Shown piece by piece: positions 26,247-35,784 of a DNA stretch of 64,000 bases (position 1 is the stretch's first letter; each line of letters begins with the position of its first letter). The notes beneath the pieces were generated by a model, which did not search any database, was not told where the DNA came from, and worked only from the letters and a program-made list of their open reading frames with translations. Origin of the DNA: Paracoccaceae bacterium (GTDB lineage Bacteria; Pseudomonadota; Alphaproteobacteria; Rhodobacterales; Rhodobacteraceae); the NCBI GenBank assembly GCA_021775315.1, contig JAJFIC010000058.1:1-64000 (forward strand), in the 5' to 3' direction. The position numbers and the translations under genes were made by a program.

Positions 26247-26333
26247 GGTGGCATTTTGAAATTTCAAAACCCACCAGTTTCCCCGGCATGTCCGGGCATT
26301 TGCAAATGCGGCCCCGCATCGAAATGCAGGGCC
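26247..26333. repeat. Hairpin cluster between rpoA and rplQ
   Basis: Four palindromes in 87 bases: TTTTGAAATTTCAAAA (26254-26269) flanked by GGTGG and CCACC; CCCGG/CCGGG (26282-26296); GCATTTGCAAATGC (26296-26309); and GGCCCCGCAT/ATGCAGGGCC around a CGAA loop (26310-26333), which reads as a TTCG loop on the transcribed minus strand. These could stabilise or attenuate the rpoA-rplQ mRNA. Confidence 0.55.
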
Positions 26334-26341
26334 GAAATTCG

Positions 26342-27358
26342 TTAGAAGTGGTCTTCGTACTTCTTGGCCAGTTCTTCGATATTGTCCGGTGGCCAGTCCA
26401 GGATATCCATGCCCAGATGCAGACCCATCGCGGTCAGAACTTCTTTGATCTCGTTCAAAGATTTCCGGCCAAAGTTCGGGGTGCGCAGCATCTCGGCTTC
26501 GGTTTTCTGGATCAGATCGCCAATGTAAACGATGTTGTCGTTTTTCAGGCAGTTCGCTGAACGGACAGACAATTCCAGTTCGTCCACTTTCTTAAGCAGA
26601 AGCGGGTTGAACTCAAGATCGTCTTCTTCTTCAGCGCGACCTGCGGCTTCTGGTTCGTCAAAGTTAACAAATACAGATAGTTGATCCTGAAGAATACGGG
26701 CCGCAAAAGCGATCGCGTTTTCCGGGGTCACAGACCCGTCGGTTTCAACTTTCAGCGTCAACTTGTCGTAATCCAGCACCTGGCCCTCGCGGGTTGGCTG
26801 CACTTCATAAGACACTTTGCGGATCGGTGCAAAAATCGCGTCGATCGGAATAAGGCCAATTGGCGCGTCTTCCGGGCGGTTCTTGTCCGCAGCAACATAG
26901 CCCTTGCCGGTTTCCACGGTCATTTCCATAAACAAGCTTGCGCCGTCATCCAGATGGCAAATCACGTGATCGCGGTTCAGGATTTCGATGCCAGCAGATT
27001 CTGAAATGTCGCCAGCGGTAACAACGCCCGGCCCTTTGGCCGAGATCGAAACACGTTTGCTGCCTTCAACTTCCATTGAAACAGCGACGCCTTTCAGGTT
27101 CAGAACGATGTCGGTGACATCTTCACGAACGCCTGCGACGCTTGAAAATTCGTGCAGCACGTTGTCGATCTGAACACTGGTGATTGCCGCACCCTGCAGG
27201 GACGACAACAATACGCGACGCAGCGCGTTGCCTAGGGTCAGACCAAAACCGCGTTCCAGTGGCTCGGCCACGGCGGTTGCCTGACGCATTGGGTCAGCAC
27301 CTGGTTTGATTTCCAGCTGATTTGGGCGAATTAATTCTTGCCAATTTTTGTGGATCAT
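26342..27358 (-). CDS. rpoA: RNA polymerase alpha subunit
   Basis: A 338-residue alpha subunit. The N-terminal dimerization domain contains [20 protein letters not shown], and the C-terminal domain has [21 protein letters not shown] and [13 protein letters not shown] for UP-element and activator contacts. Length and motifs are normal. It lies in the alpha-operon segment behind rpsK. Confidence 0.98.
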   Translation of the reverse strand: MIHKNWQELIRPNQLEIKPGADPMRQATAVAEPLERGFGLTLGNALRRVLLSSLQGAAITSVQIDNVLHEFSSVAGVREDVTDIVLNLKGVAVSMEVEGSKRVSISAKGPGVVTAGDISESAGIEILNRDHVICHLDDGASLFMEMTVETGKGYVAADKNRPEDAPIGLIPIDAIFAPIRKVSYEVQPTREGQVLDYDKLTLKVETDGSVTPENAIAFAARILQDQLSVFVNFDEPEAAGRAEEEDDLEFNPLLLKKVDELELSVRSANCLKNDNIVYIGDLIQKTEAEMLRTPNFGRKSLNEIKEVLTAMGLHLGMDILDWPPDNIEELAKKYEDHF

Positions 27359-27432
27359 TTGAGAGCCTCCATTCCTGTTCGTGAACCTGGATCCTGTGGT
27401 TCAGCGAACTCCCGAGGTTTAAAAAACGTGCA

Positions 27433-27461
27433 AGGACCGCCAGCACAAAGCAAGCGGTCCT
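27433..27461 (-). terminator. Hairpin after rpsK
   Basis: Arms AGGACCGC and GCGGTCCT around a 13-base loop, then a T6 run about 10 bases further on the minus strand. It lies between rpsK and rpoA. It is probably a weak internal terminator or attenuator, since rpoA must still be expressed. Confidence 0.5.
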
Positions 27462-27467
27462 AAAGAA

Positions 27468-27857
27468 TCAGACGCGGCGGCGTTTTGGCGGACGGCAGCC
27501 GTTATGCGCAATCGGTGTCACGTCACGGATCGCCGTGATGTTCAGGCCAATTGCTGCCAGTGCGCGCAAAGCGCTTTCGCGGCCCGAACCCGGACCCTGC
27601 ACTTCGACCTCAAGCGTTTTCACGCCGTGCTCTTGCGCCTTTTTGCCAGCATCTTCGGCAGCCATCTGGGCCGCATAGGGTGTCGATTTACGCGACCCCT
27701 TGAAACCCATGGTTCCGGCAGAAGACCAGGCAATAGCGTTGCCCTGAACGTCGGAAATCAGGATTTTGGTGTTGTTAAACGAAGAATTCACATGCGCAAC
27801 GCCAGTGGCGATATTCTTGCGCTCTTTCTTCTTCATGCGTGTTTTTTCGCGTGCCAT
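27468..27857 (-). CDS. rpsK: 30S ribosomal protein S11
   Basis: A 129-residue protein with the S11 core [34 protein letters not shown] and the ending [14 protein letters not shown]. It forms part of the platform near the mRNA exit. It follows rpsM by 12 bases in the usual order. Confidence 0.98.
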   Translation of the reverse strand: MAREKTRMKKKERKNIATGVAHVNSSFNNTKILISDVQGNAIAWSSAGTMGFKGSRKSTPYAAQMAAEDAGKKAQEHGVKTLEVEVQGPGSGRESALRALAAIGLNITAIRDVTPIAHNGCRPPKRRRV

Positions 27858-27869
27858 TATATCTGTCCC

Positions 27870-28238
27870 CTACTTCTTCTTGCCGGCAATCGCGCGGGCT
27901 GGGCCTTTGCGGGTGCGTGCATTTGTGTGGGTACGCTGGCCGCGCACAGGCAGGCCGCGACGATGGCGCAGGCCGCGATAGCAACCAAGATCCATCAAAC
28001 GCTTGATGTTCATCTGTGTGTCGCGGCGAAGATCGCCTTCGACCATCAGGTTCGCGTCGATATGTTCGCGAACGGACAAAACTTCGGCATCCGACAGCTC
28101 ATTCACGCGGCGGGATTGGTCGATGCCAACCGCTGCGCAGATGTCTTTGGCCGAGGTGTTCCCGATGCCATGGATATAAGTTAATGCGATATGTACCCGT
28201 TTATGGGTCGGAATGTTAACGCCAGCAATACGTGCCAC
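27870..28238 (-). CDS. rpsM: 30S ribosomal protein S13
   Basis: A 122-residue protein starting (GTG)[19 protein letters not shown] and ending [17 protein letters not shown] choose the GTG at 28238: AGGAGA lies upstream at the right distance, and the upstream in-frame ATG would add five residues not found in the family. It starts the alpha-operon segment, with a promoter upstream at 28410-28438. Confidence 0.97.
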   Translation of the reverse strand: MARIAGVNIPTHKRVHIALTYIHGIGNTSAKDICAAVGIDQSRRVNELSDAEVLSVREHIDANLMVEGDLRRDTQMNIKRLMDLGCYRGLRHRRGLPVRGQRTHTNARTRKGPARAIAGKKK

Positions 28239-28409
28239 GCTTTCTCCTATCATTTATTGCGGTTCCGTGGTTCCAGAACCTTTTTTCACAACTAAAGCCC
28301 AACACCCGAACGGTGGCTGGGCCATGCCTCGGTTCCGAGGTCTTGAGGAGTGTTTGATACGCAGGGTTTCCCCATAGGAATCAAGCGATTCTCGCAAGCG
28401 AGATAGCGT

Positions 28410-28438
28410 CGTTTAGAGGGTTGCCATAAGGGCGTCAA
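28410..28438 (-). promoter_or_regulatory. Probable promoter of rpsM-rpsK-rpoA-rplQ
   Basis: On the minus strand TTGACG and TAAACG are separated by 17 bases, about 170 bases upstream of rpsM. The remaining leader (28239-28409) is G+C-rich and non-coding, with short inverted repeats that could form a leader structure. Confidence 0.55.
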
Positions 28439-28490
28439 GGGCGTTGGGAACTATTTTCGCAATCGCTAATATAGCAAGGCCCTGATCAAG

Positions 28491-28871
28491 CTAAGGCTTA
28501 TAATTGCAGTCGTAATAAACCTGGCGTTCGCCGCTGTCGCCTTCATAGAAATTCATGACGCCCGGTTCGTACTGGCTGGTCAGGAAAACGTACACGCCAG
28601 GGAAAATCAGACCCGGTTCATTGCAATACCCAACCTTGACCTGCGTCTGCGTTGTTGACCAGTCGATCGGGTCCAACGGTTCATAGAAACAGCCATATTC
28701 AATCGTAAATACGCCGTCCGCGCGCATCGTCATACCAAGTTCAAGGCGGCTGCTGTCGTCCAGATCGCACATCGCGCGATCTGACACAAAATCCATTTCG
28801 GCGGCCAAGACAGAAGTCGCAGCAATAACAACGGCAACAGCGGTTGAGGCTATAAGTTTACTTGTGAACAT
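28491..28871 (-). CDS. Small secreted cysteine-containing protein, unknown function
   Basis: A 126-residue protein with a clear signal peptide (MFTSKLIASTAVAVVIAATS, cleavage near VLAAE). The mature part of about 100 residues has four cysteines (AMCDLD, YGCFYE, GYCNEP, YYDCNYKP), which could form two disulfides. I do not recognise the family. It lies between adk and rpsM, interrupting the ribosomal gene order on the same strand; a promoter for rpsM lies between it and rpsM. Confidence 0.72.
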   Translation of the reverse strand: MFTSKLIASTAVAVVIAATSVLAAEMDFVSDRAMCDLDDSSRLELGMTMRADGVFTIEYGCFYEPLDPIDWSTTQTQVKVGYCNEPGLIFPGVYVFLTSQYEPGVMNFYEGDSGERQVYYDCNYKP

Positions 28872-28895
28872 CTTAGCCCTACCCAGCTTATCGGT

Positions 28896-29546
28896 TTAAA
28901 CCGTGCTTAACGCGCCTTTGATCGAGGCCGCAACCCCGTCCATGCTGTCCAACCCGTCAACGGACTGCAGCAGATCTTTGGCGTAATAATACCCGATCAG
29001 CGGCGAGGTTTTCTTGTAATACTCCAACAAGCGAACCTTCAGCGCATCGGCGTTATCGTCAGCCCGGTGCTTAAAATCATTCGCACCACATTCATCGCAC
29101 GCATCCGCCTTCGCGGGGCGTTTGGTATCCTGATGGTAAACTTCACCACAAGACCCGCATGTAAACCGGCCTGAGATACGCTTGACCAGTGCCGCGTCAT
29201 CGACGGCCATTTCAACCACAGTGTCTAGGGTTTGACCGACCTTGATCAACAACGCACCCAGCGCATCGGCTTGGCCTAGCGTGCGGGGAAATCCGTCAAA
29301 GATAAAACCGCCGGGGGCTTTGGTCGTGGTCAACTGTTCTTCGATCAGACCGATCACGATCTCGTCCGTTACCAGTTCGCCTGCATCCATGATCGCGGCA
29401 ACTTTGTTGCCCATCTCGGTGCCGGAACTGCGCGCGGCGCGCAGCATATCGCCCGTGGACAATTGCACCATATCGCGCTCATCAACCAGTTTACGTGCTT
29501 GTGTACCTTTACCAGCGCCGGGTGGGCCAAGGAGTATTATGTTCAT
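28896..29546 (-). CDS. adk: Adenylate kinase
   Basis: A 216-residue enzyme converting ATP + AMP to 2 ADP. P-loop [11 protein letters not shown], the NMP-binding region [20 protein letters not shown] and a long LID domain are present. The LID carries four cysteines (CGSCGEVY, then CDECG) and thus a zinc site. It overlaps the secY stop by four bases, the common secY-adk coupling. Confidence 0.97.
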   Translation of the reverse strand: MNIILLGPPGAGKGTQARKLVDERDMVQLSTGDMLRAARSSGTEMGNKVAAIMDAGELVTDEIVIGLIEEQLTTTKAPGGFIFDGFPRTLGQADALGALLIKVGQTLDTVVEMAVDDAALVKRISGRFTCGSCGEVYHQDTKRPAKADACDECGANDFKHRADDNADALKVRLLEYYKKTSPLIGYYYAKDLLQSVDGLDSMDGVAASIKGALSTV

Positions 29547-30910
29547 CTGCGTGATGGTCCTTTTTTGGTTTTGCCTTTACGGCTGCCTTTTCCCCGGAGT
29601 TTTGATTTTTCGATCAGACCTTCATATTGATGCGCCAACATATGGCTTTGCACCTGATTAATCGTGTCCATTGTCACCGACACCACAATCAGAACCGAGG
29701 TGCCGCCGAAATAAAACGGAATGTTAAGCTGCGAGCGCAGAATTTCCGGCAGCAACGCAACGGCCACCAGATAGACCGACCCAACGGCTAGCAAACGGTT
29801 TACCACGTAATCCAGATATTCTGCCGTTTTCGCGCCGGGGCGAATGCCCGGAACAAAACCGTTCTGGTTCTTCAGGTTATCCGCAACCTCGTCCGTCTTA
29901 AACGCCACGTTGGCGGTGTAAAAATACGAGAAGAAGATAATCATCGCCGCAAAGAACAGCAGATACAACGGCTGGCCCTGACCGAAATAGGCCAGAATGG
30001 TGTTCATGATGCCGCTGCCCTGTGTGCCTGAGAACGTAGAAATCGTGGTGGGCAACAGCAACAGGCTTGAGGCAAAGATCACCGGGATCACGCCTGATGG
30101 GTTCAGTTTAACCGGCAGGTGGCTGCTTTCGCCGCCATACATCTTCATCCCGACCTGACGGCGCGGGTACTGAATATGGATCTTGCGCAAAGCGCGTTCG
30201 ACAAAGACGATAAAGGCAATGACCGCGACCACCATCACCATAACGCCGACAATCACGGCTGGGCTGATGCTACCAGCGCGGCCCTGTGCCAGGAATTGTG
30301 CGATTGCGGCAGGCAGTTCGGCGATGATGCCAACAAAGATGATCAGCGAAATACCGTTGCCGATGCCGCGCGCCGTAATCTGTTCGCCCAGCCACATCAG
30401 GAACATGGTGCCACCGACCAGCGTAATGATGGTTGAAACGCGGAAGAACAGGCCCGGATCTGTGGCCAGATCACCAGCTTCGATACTGGCAGCCAGCGCA
30501 TAAGCCTGAAACGTCGCCAAAATCACGGTGCCGTATCGGGTATATTGGTTGATTTTCTTGCGGCCGGCGTCGCCCTCTTTCTTGAGCTGCTCAAGCTGGG
30601 GCACCATAGCCGTCATCAGCTGAACGATGATCGAGGCCGAGATATACGGCATGATCCCAAGGGCAAAAATCGCCATACGACCAATCGCGCCGCCGGTGAA
30701 CATTTGCAGAATACCGCCAATACCGGTCGAGGCGCTTTCAACGAATTCACGTAAAGCGATCGAATCGATACCCGGCACAGGGATAAACGTGCCCAGCCTG
30801 TAAACGATCAATAGACCGATGGCGAAAAGAATGCGCTGACGCAATTCTGTGGCTTTGCCAAATGCGCTCCAACTTAAGTTGGCTGCCATTTGTTCTGCTG
30901 CCGATGCCAT
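29543..30910 (-). CDS. secY: Protein translocase subunit SecY
   Basis: A 455-residue channel subunit with ten hydrophobic segments. Family motifs include [20 protein letters not shown] and [11 protein letters not shown], the [20 protein letters not shown] region, and [13 protein letters not shown] in the cytoplasmic loop that contacts SecA and the ribosome. A strongly basic tail ends the protein. It follows rplO, in the standard spc order. Confidence 0.98.
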   Translation of the reverse strand: MASAAEQMAANLSWSAFGKATELRQRILFAIGLLIVYRLGTFIPVPGIDSIALREFVESASTGIGGILQMFTGGAIGRMAIFALGIMPYISASIIVQLMTAMVPQLEQLKKEGDAGRKKINQYTRYGTVILATFQAYALAASIEAGDLATDPGLFFRVSTIITLVGGTMFLMWLGEQITARGIGNGISLIIFVGIIAELPAAIAQFLAQGRAGSISPAVIVGVMVMVVAVIAFIVFVERALRKIHIQYPRRQVGMKMYGGESSHLPVKLNPSGVIPVIFASSLLLLPTTISTFSGTQGSGIMNTILAYFGQGQPLYLLFFAAMIIFFSYFYTANVAFKTDEVADNLKNQNGFVPGIRPGAKTAEYLDYVVNRLLAVGSVYLVAVALLPEILRSQLNIPFYFGGTSVLIVVSVTMDTINQVQSHMLAHQYEGLIEKSKLRGKGSRKGKTKKGPSRR

Positions 30911-31018
30911 GCGCTGTCCCTTTCACAAACGTGCCGCCCAGCCCGAATTCACGGGGCCACGCGGCACGGAAAATTCAATAGTTAGTCATGTAAGGGGCGT
31001 TGCCGTCCCTCACAAGGT

Positions 31019-31492
31019 TTATTCCGTCGCAGAAGCCGCCGCAGTGGTGATCTTGCCACCTGCCGCTTCAACAGCCGCGACCGCAGATTTCGACGCACCT
31101 GTGACCGTCAGGTCAACTTTCGAGGTCAACTCGCCCTTGGAAAGGATGCGAACGCCGTCACGCACACGACGCACAAGACCACTTTCGACCAGAACAGCCT
31201 CGGTAATTGGCTTTTTGGCGTCGATCTTTTTGGCGTCGATGAATTTCTGCAGAAGGCCAAGGTTAACAACAGCGTGCCGCTTGGCGTTGATGTTGTTAAA
31301 GCCGCGCTTTGGCAGACGCATGTAAAGTGGCATCTGGCCACCCTCATAGCCATTCAGCGCCACACCCGAGCGGGATTTCTGGCCTTTGATACCACGGCCA
31401 CCCATTTTACCGGTGCCGGAACCAGGACCACGGCCAACGCGTTTGCGGGCTTTGGTTGCACCTGGGTTATCGCGCAATTGATTCAGTTTCAT
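31019..31492 (-). CDS. rplO: 50S ribosomal protein L15
   Basis: A 157-residue protein with N-terminal [20 protein letters not shown], the glycine-rich [20 protein letters not shown] and RLPKRGFNN. It normally follows rpmD directly; here ectC and other DNA lie between. It has its own candidate promoter at 31586-31614. Confidence 0.97.
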   Translation of the reverse strand: MKLNQLRDNPGATKARKRVGRGPGSGTGKMGGRGIKGQKSRSGVALNGYEGGQMPLYMRLPKRGFNNINAKRHAVVNLGLLQKFIDAKKIDAKKPITEAVLVESGLVRRVRDGVRILSKGELTSKVDLTVTGASKSAVAAVEAAGGKITTAAASATE

Positions 31493-31585
31493 GTCGCTAT
31501 CTCCTTTGGCCGGAACTACCCCCCGTTAGCGACAAAAGGGATAAACACGGCATTACGATTCTGTGGCGCTTTTGGCCACTGGGGG

Positions 31586-31614
31586 CGTATAGACCTGTTG
31601 GCATTGGTAATCAA
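31586..31614 (-). promoter_or_regulatory. Probable promoter of rplO-secY-adk
   Basis: On the minus strand TTGATT and TATACG are separated by 17 bases, between ectC and rplO, about 95 bases before the rplO start. It would restore transcription after the insertion between rpmD and rplO. Confidence 0.55.
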
Positions 31615-31648
31615 GAGGTCGCAGGCCACGCGTGCGGCCCGGTTGGGA

Positions 31649-32035
31649 TTATTCCGGTGCCGGATAAGACCCGTCCGCATCGTGACGCTCTTGGCCAGTC
31701 AAAGCGGGGGTAAAAATGCAGATAAACCTCAGATCACTTTTGGTCGCCCTTAAGATATGCGCCTCGTTCTTGTCCAGAACGTAAATAGAGCCGGGGGCAA
31801 GCGGATAAACCTCGCCGGTCGCGACATTTTCGACCTCGCCCTCACCTTCGATACAGTAATTCGCCTCAACGTGGTTCTTGTAATGCATATACTGCTCGGC
31901 ACCCTTTTTGCAGATGGTGTCATGCAGGGAATAGCCCAGACCGTCGCCCGCCAGCAGGATGCGCCGACTTTCAAAATTATCACCTTTGACATGGGCGGCG
32001 GTGTTGAGGATATCAGCGAGGGCTTTGACGATCAT
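31649..32035 (-). CDS. ectC: L-ectoine synthase EctC (orphan)
   Basis: A 128-residue cupin enzyme that cyclises N-gamma-acetyl-diaminobutyrate to ectoine. The family features MHYKNHVEANYCIEGEGEVE, YPLAPGSIYVLDKNEAHIL and TPALTGQERHDADGSYP are present. The three iron ligands described for EctC (Glu57, Tyr85, His93) fall exactly at those positions here, so the enzyme looks functional. ectA, ectB and ectD are not nearby, so it is an orphan ectC. It lies inside the spc ribosomal cluster, between rpmD and rplO. A GGGAG site precedes the ATG. Confidence 0.9.
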   Translation of the reverse strand: MIVKALADILNTAAHVKGDNFESRRILLAGDGLGYSLHDTICKKGAEQYMHYKNHVEANYCIEGEGEVENVATGEVYPLAPGSIYVLDKNEAHILRATKSDLRFICIFTPALTGQERHDADGSYPAPE

Positions 32036-32133
32036 GGACGGGCTCCCAAGGTTTGCTTTTTTGTCAGCCTAGAACAACTGGTGTGAGTTGCAAATGCCAC
32101 AACACAAGGGCAGCATACGGACCTCGGGGTGGG

Positions 32134-32256
32134 TCTCTCGTGAATTGCGTAGCAATTCACTGCCGACAGGTGAATGCTGTGCATTCACCGAGAGGTGCAA
32201 AGCGCCCTCCCCATGGGGGTGAGCGCCGTCTTGGAAACCCTCCGGGGGAGGGTTTC
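32134..32256. repeat. Palindrome cluster upstream of ectC
   Basis: Three hairpins: 9-base arms GTGAATTGC/GCAATTCAC around GTA (32140-32160); 9-base arms GGTGAATGC/GCATTCACC around TGT (32169-32189), the two enclosed by CTCTCG/CGAGAG; and 10-base arms GAAACCCTCC/GGAGGGTTTC around GGG (32234-32256). There is no convincing gene in 32036-32378. The style suggests a dispersed palindromic repeat. Confidence 0.7.
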
Positions 32257-32378
32257 AGGCGTGAACGCGCGGAGCGCCGGAATGGTCCGGGCGCTGACCG
32301 GGCCGCAAGCACCCCGGTTGGGAATTGACGAAACATTTGGGTCAGCAAACCAAAAATAGTATCGTTTTCGCCTATACC

Positions 32379-33041
32379 CTATCCGCTTGCAGGTTGAACC
32401 CATTTAAAGGTGTATTTTCGAAAATCAGGAATCATCCCACCATCTTCATTTTCTTGAGAGTAATAAACGTAATGCTCAATCCCTCTAAAATATGGTGCGA
32501 TCATATTCTTCGCACTCTCGGGACTGTCGGGCTTAGGAAAGAGATTGTCCGGAATAACAATTATTTCACCTAGCTTCAGAAAACCCTTACCGCCAATTTT
32601 GAGGTTCTTGCACGGGTCATTATCTACACCTGGAAAATCGATCACAGCATCAAACTCAACAAAATAGTCCCCATTTTCGCTTTGTGGATACACTATCAAC
32701 TTCCAAGACTCTGCCGGTGTATGTTCGAACATATAGAAAGAGCACTCTATCTCAGAACGGCTATTGCTTGAAAACACCTGAGGGGAATCCTCGACTGATA
32801 ATTCAAGCCACTCAAAGGCAATCGAAGCACCCCAAGTTTCATTACTATAATCAATTTGGCCAAGGTCGATCTGCAAACACCAATACAACCCTCTGGGAAC
32901 TCCAACATTCTTGTTTTCAAAAAGATGCGCCCAGACACGGCTATTGTCCTCAATTATCTTGAACGGCGCGTCGCGCAAAGGGTGAGCCAACTCTAGGGCA
33001 CTCGGGCGAAAAAGGTCCATCAAAGTCTTCACAAGGTTCAT
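32379..33041 (-). CDS. AT-rich hypothetical protein
   Basis: A 220-residue protein beginning MNLVKTLMDLFRPSALELAH and ending in FKWVQPASG. It appears soluble, rich in aromatic and acidic residues, with no signal peptide, membrane segment or motif that I recognise. The base and codon use are clearly more AT-rich than the ribosomal genes around it, which suggests transfer. It follows the rpmD terminator and precedes the palindrome cluster and ectC, within the breakpoint of the spc operon. Its general character recalls immunity or accessory proteins, but I cannot name a family. Confidence 0.65.
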   Translation of the reverse strand: MNLVKTLMDLFRPSALELAHPLRDAPFKIIEDNSRVWAHLFENKNVGVPRGLYWCLQIDLGQIDYSNETWGASIAFEWLELSVEDSPQVFSSNSRSEIECSFYMFEHTPAESWKLIVYPQSENGDYFVEFDAVIDFPGVDNDPCKNLKIGGKGFLKLGEIIVIPDNLFPKPDSPESAKNMIAPYFRGIEHYVYYSQENEDGGMIPDFRKYTFKWVQPASG

Positions 33042-33145
33042 TTGTCTATCCGATCACCTTAAAATTGAAAAACTCTGTGGTAACTCGGAAACTAAATCCA
33101 TATGCAATATCACTCTTTAACATATCGAAATTCGTTCGTGCACAA

Positions 33146-33179
33146 CAAAAAACGCCCCGAGGTTTCCCACGAGGCGTTT
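33146..33179 (-). terminator. Rho-independent terminator after rpmD
   Basis: On the minus strand arms AACGCCTCG and CGGGGCGTT (one G-T pair) around TGGGAAACCT-like loop, followed by T6. It lies just after rpmD and would end the rpmC-to-rpmD transcript inside what is normally a continuous spc operon. Confidence 0.85.
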
Positions 33180-33208
33180 CAATTCTCTTCAATCAAAGCG
33201 AAAGGCGT

Positions 33209-33397
33209 TCAGCCCTTTTCCTCGATGATCTCAACCATATGGCTGATCTTGCGCACCATGCCGCGTATGCTTGGCGTATCTTCCAGCTCGCGGGTTTTGT
33301 GCATTTTGTTCAGGCCAAGGCCGACCAGCGTTGCACGCTGTTTGGCTGGGCGACGGATCGGCGAACCGGTCTGTTTTACAACAATCGTTTTTGCCAT
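33209..33397 (-). CDS. rpmD: 50S ribosomal protein L30
   Basis: A 62-residue protein starting [20 protein letters not shown], with the [20 protein letters not shown] core, the whole of bacterial L30. It lies five bases after rpsE and ends in front of a terminator. Confidence 0.97.
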   Translation of the reverse strand: MAKTIVVKQTGSPIRRPAKQRATLVGLGLNKMHKTRELEDTPSIRGMVRKISHMVEIIEEKG

Positions 33398-33402
33398 GAT
33401 CC

Positions 33403-33984
33403 TCAGGCCTCCGTTGTTTCAGCTTCGACAGCGGCTGCCGGGGCAGCTTCTGACTTCGGCAGGATGTCGGAAACTTTTTTGCCACGACGCTGGGCAACCA
33501 TACGCGGGCTGGCTTCTTTGGTCAGGCCATCCATGGTTGCACGGATCATGTTGTATGGGTTTTGCGAACCGATGGATTTGGAAACCACATCCTGAACGCC
33601 CAACATTTCAAACACGGCACGCATTGGACCACCAGCGATGATGCCGGTCCCTTGTGGGGCCGTCCGCATCACAACTTTGCCAGCGCCATGACGGCCCCGC
33701 ATGTCGTGGTGCAATGTGCGACCTTCGCGCAATGGAACGCGGATCATCTGGCGTTTGGCTTGCTCGGTGGCTTTGCGAATTGCCTCGGGCACTTCTTTCG
33801 CTTTACCTTTGCCAAAGCCTACACGGCCTTTTTGGTCGCCGACAACGACGAGGGCTGCAAAGCCGAAGCGTTTACCACCTTTTACGGTTTTGCTGACGCG
33901 GTTAATCGCAACCAAGCGATCCGCAAATTCCGGTGTCTCATCGCGGTCGCGACGATTGTTCCGGCGGTTGTCATCTCTAGCCAT
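33403..33984 (-). CDS. rpsE: 30S ribosomal protein S5
   Basis: A 193-residue protein with the N-terminal double-stranded-RNA-binding-like domain ([20 protein letters not shown]) and the [20 protein letters not shown] loop, plus an Ala/Glu-rich C-terminal tail. Genes follow the normal order rplR-rpsE-rpmD, although 140 bases with a hairpin separate it from rplR. Confidence 0.97.
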   Translation of the reverse strand: MARDDNRRNNRRDRDETPEFADRLVAINRVSKTVKGGKRFGFAALVVVGDQKGRVGFGKGKAKEVPEAIRKATEQAKRQMIRVPLREGRTLHHDMRGRHGAGKVVMRTAPQGTGIIAGGPMRAVFEMLGVQDVVSKSIGSQNPYNMIRATMDGLTKEASPRMVAQRRGKKVSDILPKSEAAPAAAVEAETTEA

Positions 33985-34065
33985 TCACGGCCTCCTGATT
34001 ATCGGGCGTAAACCCTTTGTGCCAATCCTGGTGCACCCGAATGAATTCCGAGGCCCGGATCATCG

Positions 34066-34085
34066 GGACGGCGCGAACGCCGTCC
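34066..34085 (-). repeat. UUCG-loop hairpin between rplR and rpsE
   Basis: Perfect 8-base arms GGACGGCG and CGCCGTCC with a loop that reads TTCG on the transcribed minus strand, in the 140-base rplR-rpsE gap. No T tract follows, so it is more likely an mRNA stability or processing element than a terminator. Confidence 0.55.
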
Positions 34086-34124
34086 TCGTTATTTAATGCT
34101 CCGCAACTTGGTCCGCAGAAGCGA

Positions 34125-34484
34125 TTAGAACTTGAGGCCACCCTCGCGGGCCGCTTCTGCAAGAGCTTTAACTTTTCCGTGGAAAAGGAAGCCCCCGCGG
34201 TCAAAGTAACACTCAGAAACGCCAGCCTTAGAGGCGCGTTCTGCGATTGCAGCACCCACCTTGGCAGACGCTTCGACATTGTTCTTGCCCACAACACCCA
34301 GATCTTTTTCAAGCGAGGATGCCGAAGCCAGTGTCACGCCCTTAACATCGTCGATCAACTGAACCGAGATATTCTTGGACGAACGATGTACAGAAAGACG
34401 CGGTGTATCGCCCGCATGTTTCTTGAGTTTGTTCCGAACGCGCATACGGCGCTTAAGGAACAGATCGCGCTTAGTTTTAGCCAT
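34125..34484 (-). CDS. rplR: 50S ribosomal protein L18
   Basis: A 119-residue 5S rRNA-binding protein with [39 protein letters not shown] and the C-terminal [28 protein letters not shown] ending. It follows rplF by 12 bases. Confidence 0.97.
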   Translation of the reverse strand: MAKTKRDLFLKRRMRVRNKLKKHAGDTPRLSVHRSSKNISVQLIDDVKGVTLASASSLEKDLGVVGKNNVEASAKVGAAIAERASKAGVSECYFDRGGFLFHGKVKALAEAAREGGLKF

Positions 34485-34496
34485 GTGTCTGGTTCC

Positions 34497-35030
34497 CTAC
34501 TTTTTCTTGCCTTCCTTACGGAAGATATACTCATCTTTATATTTGATGCCTTTACCTTTGTAAGGTTCTGGTTTGCGCCATTTGCGGATATTCGCGGCCA
34601 CTTCGCCGACCTGCTGCTGGTCGATGCCTTCGACGGTGATTTCCGTCGGTTTGGCCGAAGTGATCGTTACACCGTCTGGCGTTTCGAAATTAACGTCATG
34701 CGACAGGCCCAGCGACAGCTTCAGGATCTTGCCCTGCATCTGTGCGCGATACCCAACACCGTTGATTTCAAGTTCTTTCTTGAAACCATTGGTCACGCCA
34801 ATCACAAGATTGTCGATCTGGGTGCGTGTTGTGCCCCATTGCTGGCGCGCCCGTTTGGACGAACCGCGTGGTGTCACAGATACGATGTCGTCGTTAATGG
34901 CGATCGTCACATCATCCGTTGCTGTAAAGTTACGAACGCCTTTCGGGCCCTTAACTTCGATGGTCTGACCCGACAAAGAGGCGGAAACGCCACTTGGCAG
35001 AGTAACCGGTTTTTTACCGATACGAGACAT
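34497..35030 (-). CDS. rplF: 50S ribosomal protein L6
   Basis: A 177-residue protein with [20 protein letters not shown] at the start and the second-domain signature [14 protein letters not shown] near the end. It is placed between rpsH and rplR as usual. Confidence 0.97.
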   Translation of the reverse strand: MSRIGKKPVTLPSGVSASLSGQTIEVKGPKGVRNFTATDDVTIAINDDIVSVTPRGSSKRARQQWGTTRTQIDNLVIGVTNGFKKELEINGVGYRAQMQGKILKLSLGLSHDVNFETPDGVTITSAKPTEITVEGIDQQQVGEVAANIRKWRKPEPYKGKGIKYKDEYIFRKEGKKK

Positions 35031-35042
35031 AAGCAGACCTCC

Positions 35043-35444
35043 TTAAAAGACCGTGCACAGAACTTCGCCACCGACATTGTCGGTACGAGCCTGCGCATCG
35101 GACATAACCCCGTTCGGGGTGGAGACGATTGCAATCCCAAGGCCCTGACGGACCGAAGGAATGTCTTTTACAGCGGCGTAAACGCGGCGACCTGGGGTCG
35201 AAACACGCTTGAGTTCGCGGATAACCGGGGTGCCGTCGAAATACTTGAGACTGATCTCAAGCTCAGGATGGCCAGCTTTGTTCGTGGTTGCTTCGTAACC
35301 GCGAATGTACCCTTCGCCCTGCAGCACATCCAGTACCCAGCCGCGCAATTTAGATGCGGGCGTGCGCACGGTGGACTTGCCACGCATGGACGAGTTGCGG
35401 ATCCGTGTCAGCATATCGCCGATAGGGTCGTTCATCATTGTCAT
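35043..35444 (-). CDS. rpsH: 30S ribosomal protein S8
   Basis: A 133-residue protein with [20 protein letters not shown] and the C-terminal [20 protein letters not shown]. The initial ATGs are close together (MTMMNDP); the first is used, though the third or fourth codon could also serve. S8 is the classic autoregulator of spc translation. Confidence 0.97.
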   Translation of the reverse strand: MTMMNDPIGDMLTRIRNSSMRGKSTVRTPASKLRGWVLDVLQGEGYIRGYEATTNKAGHPELEISLKYFDGTPVIRELKRVSTPGRRVYAAVKDIPSVRQGLGIAIVSTPNGVMSDAQARTDNVGGEVLCTVF

Positions 35445-35458
35445 GTTCTATCCCTCCC

Positions 35459-35764
35459 TTACCAGCTTGACTTGACCATGCCGGGGATCTGACCATTTGA
35501 GGCCAGATCACGCAGCGCGATCCGAGACACTTTAAGTTTACGATAATAACCGTGTGGACGGCCGGTAATCTGGCAGCGGTTGTGCAAACGCACTTCGGCC
35601 GAATTACGGGGCAGTTTCGCCAGTTGAAGACGCGCTTTGAAACGTTCTTCGATTGGCAGATCCAGGTTACGTGCGATCTCTTTTAGCGCAGCACGCTTGG
35701 CAGCATATTTGGTTACTAGCTTCTGACGCTTGACTTCGCGTTGAATCATTGCAGATTTTGCCAT
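35459..35764 (-). CDS. rpsN: 30S ribosomal protein S14
   Basis: A 101-residue protein of the long, zinc-free (C-minus) type: [20 protein letters not shown] at the start, [20 protein letters not shown]-like core (here [18 protein letters not shown]) and the ending IPGMVKSSW. The ATG at 35764 is used since an AGGAGAG site precedes it; an upstream in-frame start would overlap rplE. Confidence 0.97.
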   Translation of the reverse strand: MAKSAMIQREVKRQKLVTKYAAKRAALKEIARNLDLPIEERFKARLQLAKLPRNSAEVRLHNRCQITGRPHGYYRKLKVSRIALRDLASNGQIPGMVKSSW

Positions 35765-35784
35765 GTTCTCTCTCCTATCCGCGA

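Noticed and set aside
32134-32256. CRISPR-like array
   Set aside because: The units are palindromes of differing sequence without regular spacers or cas genes.
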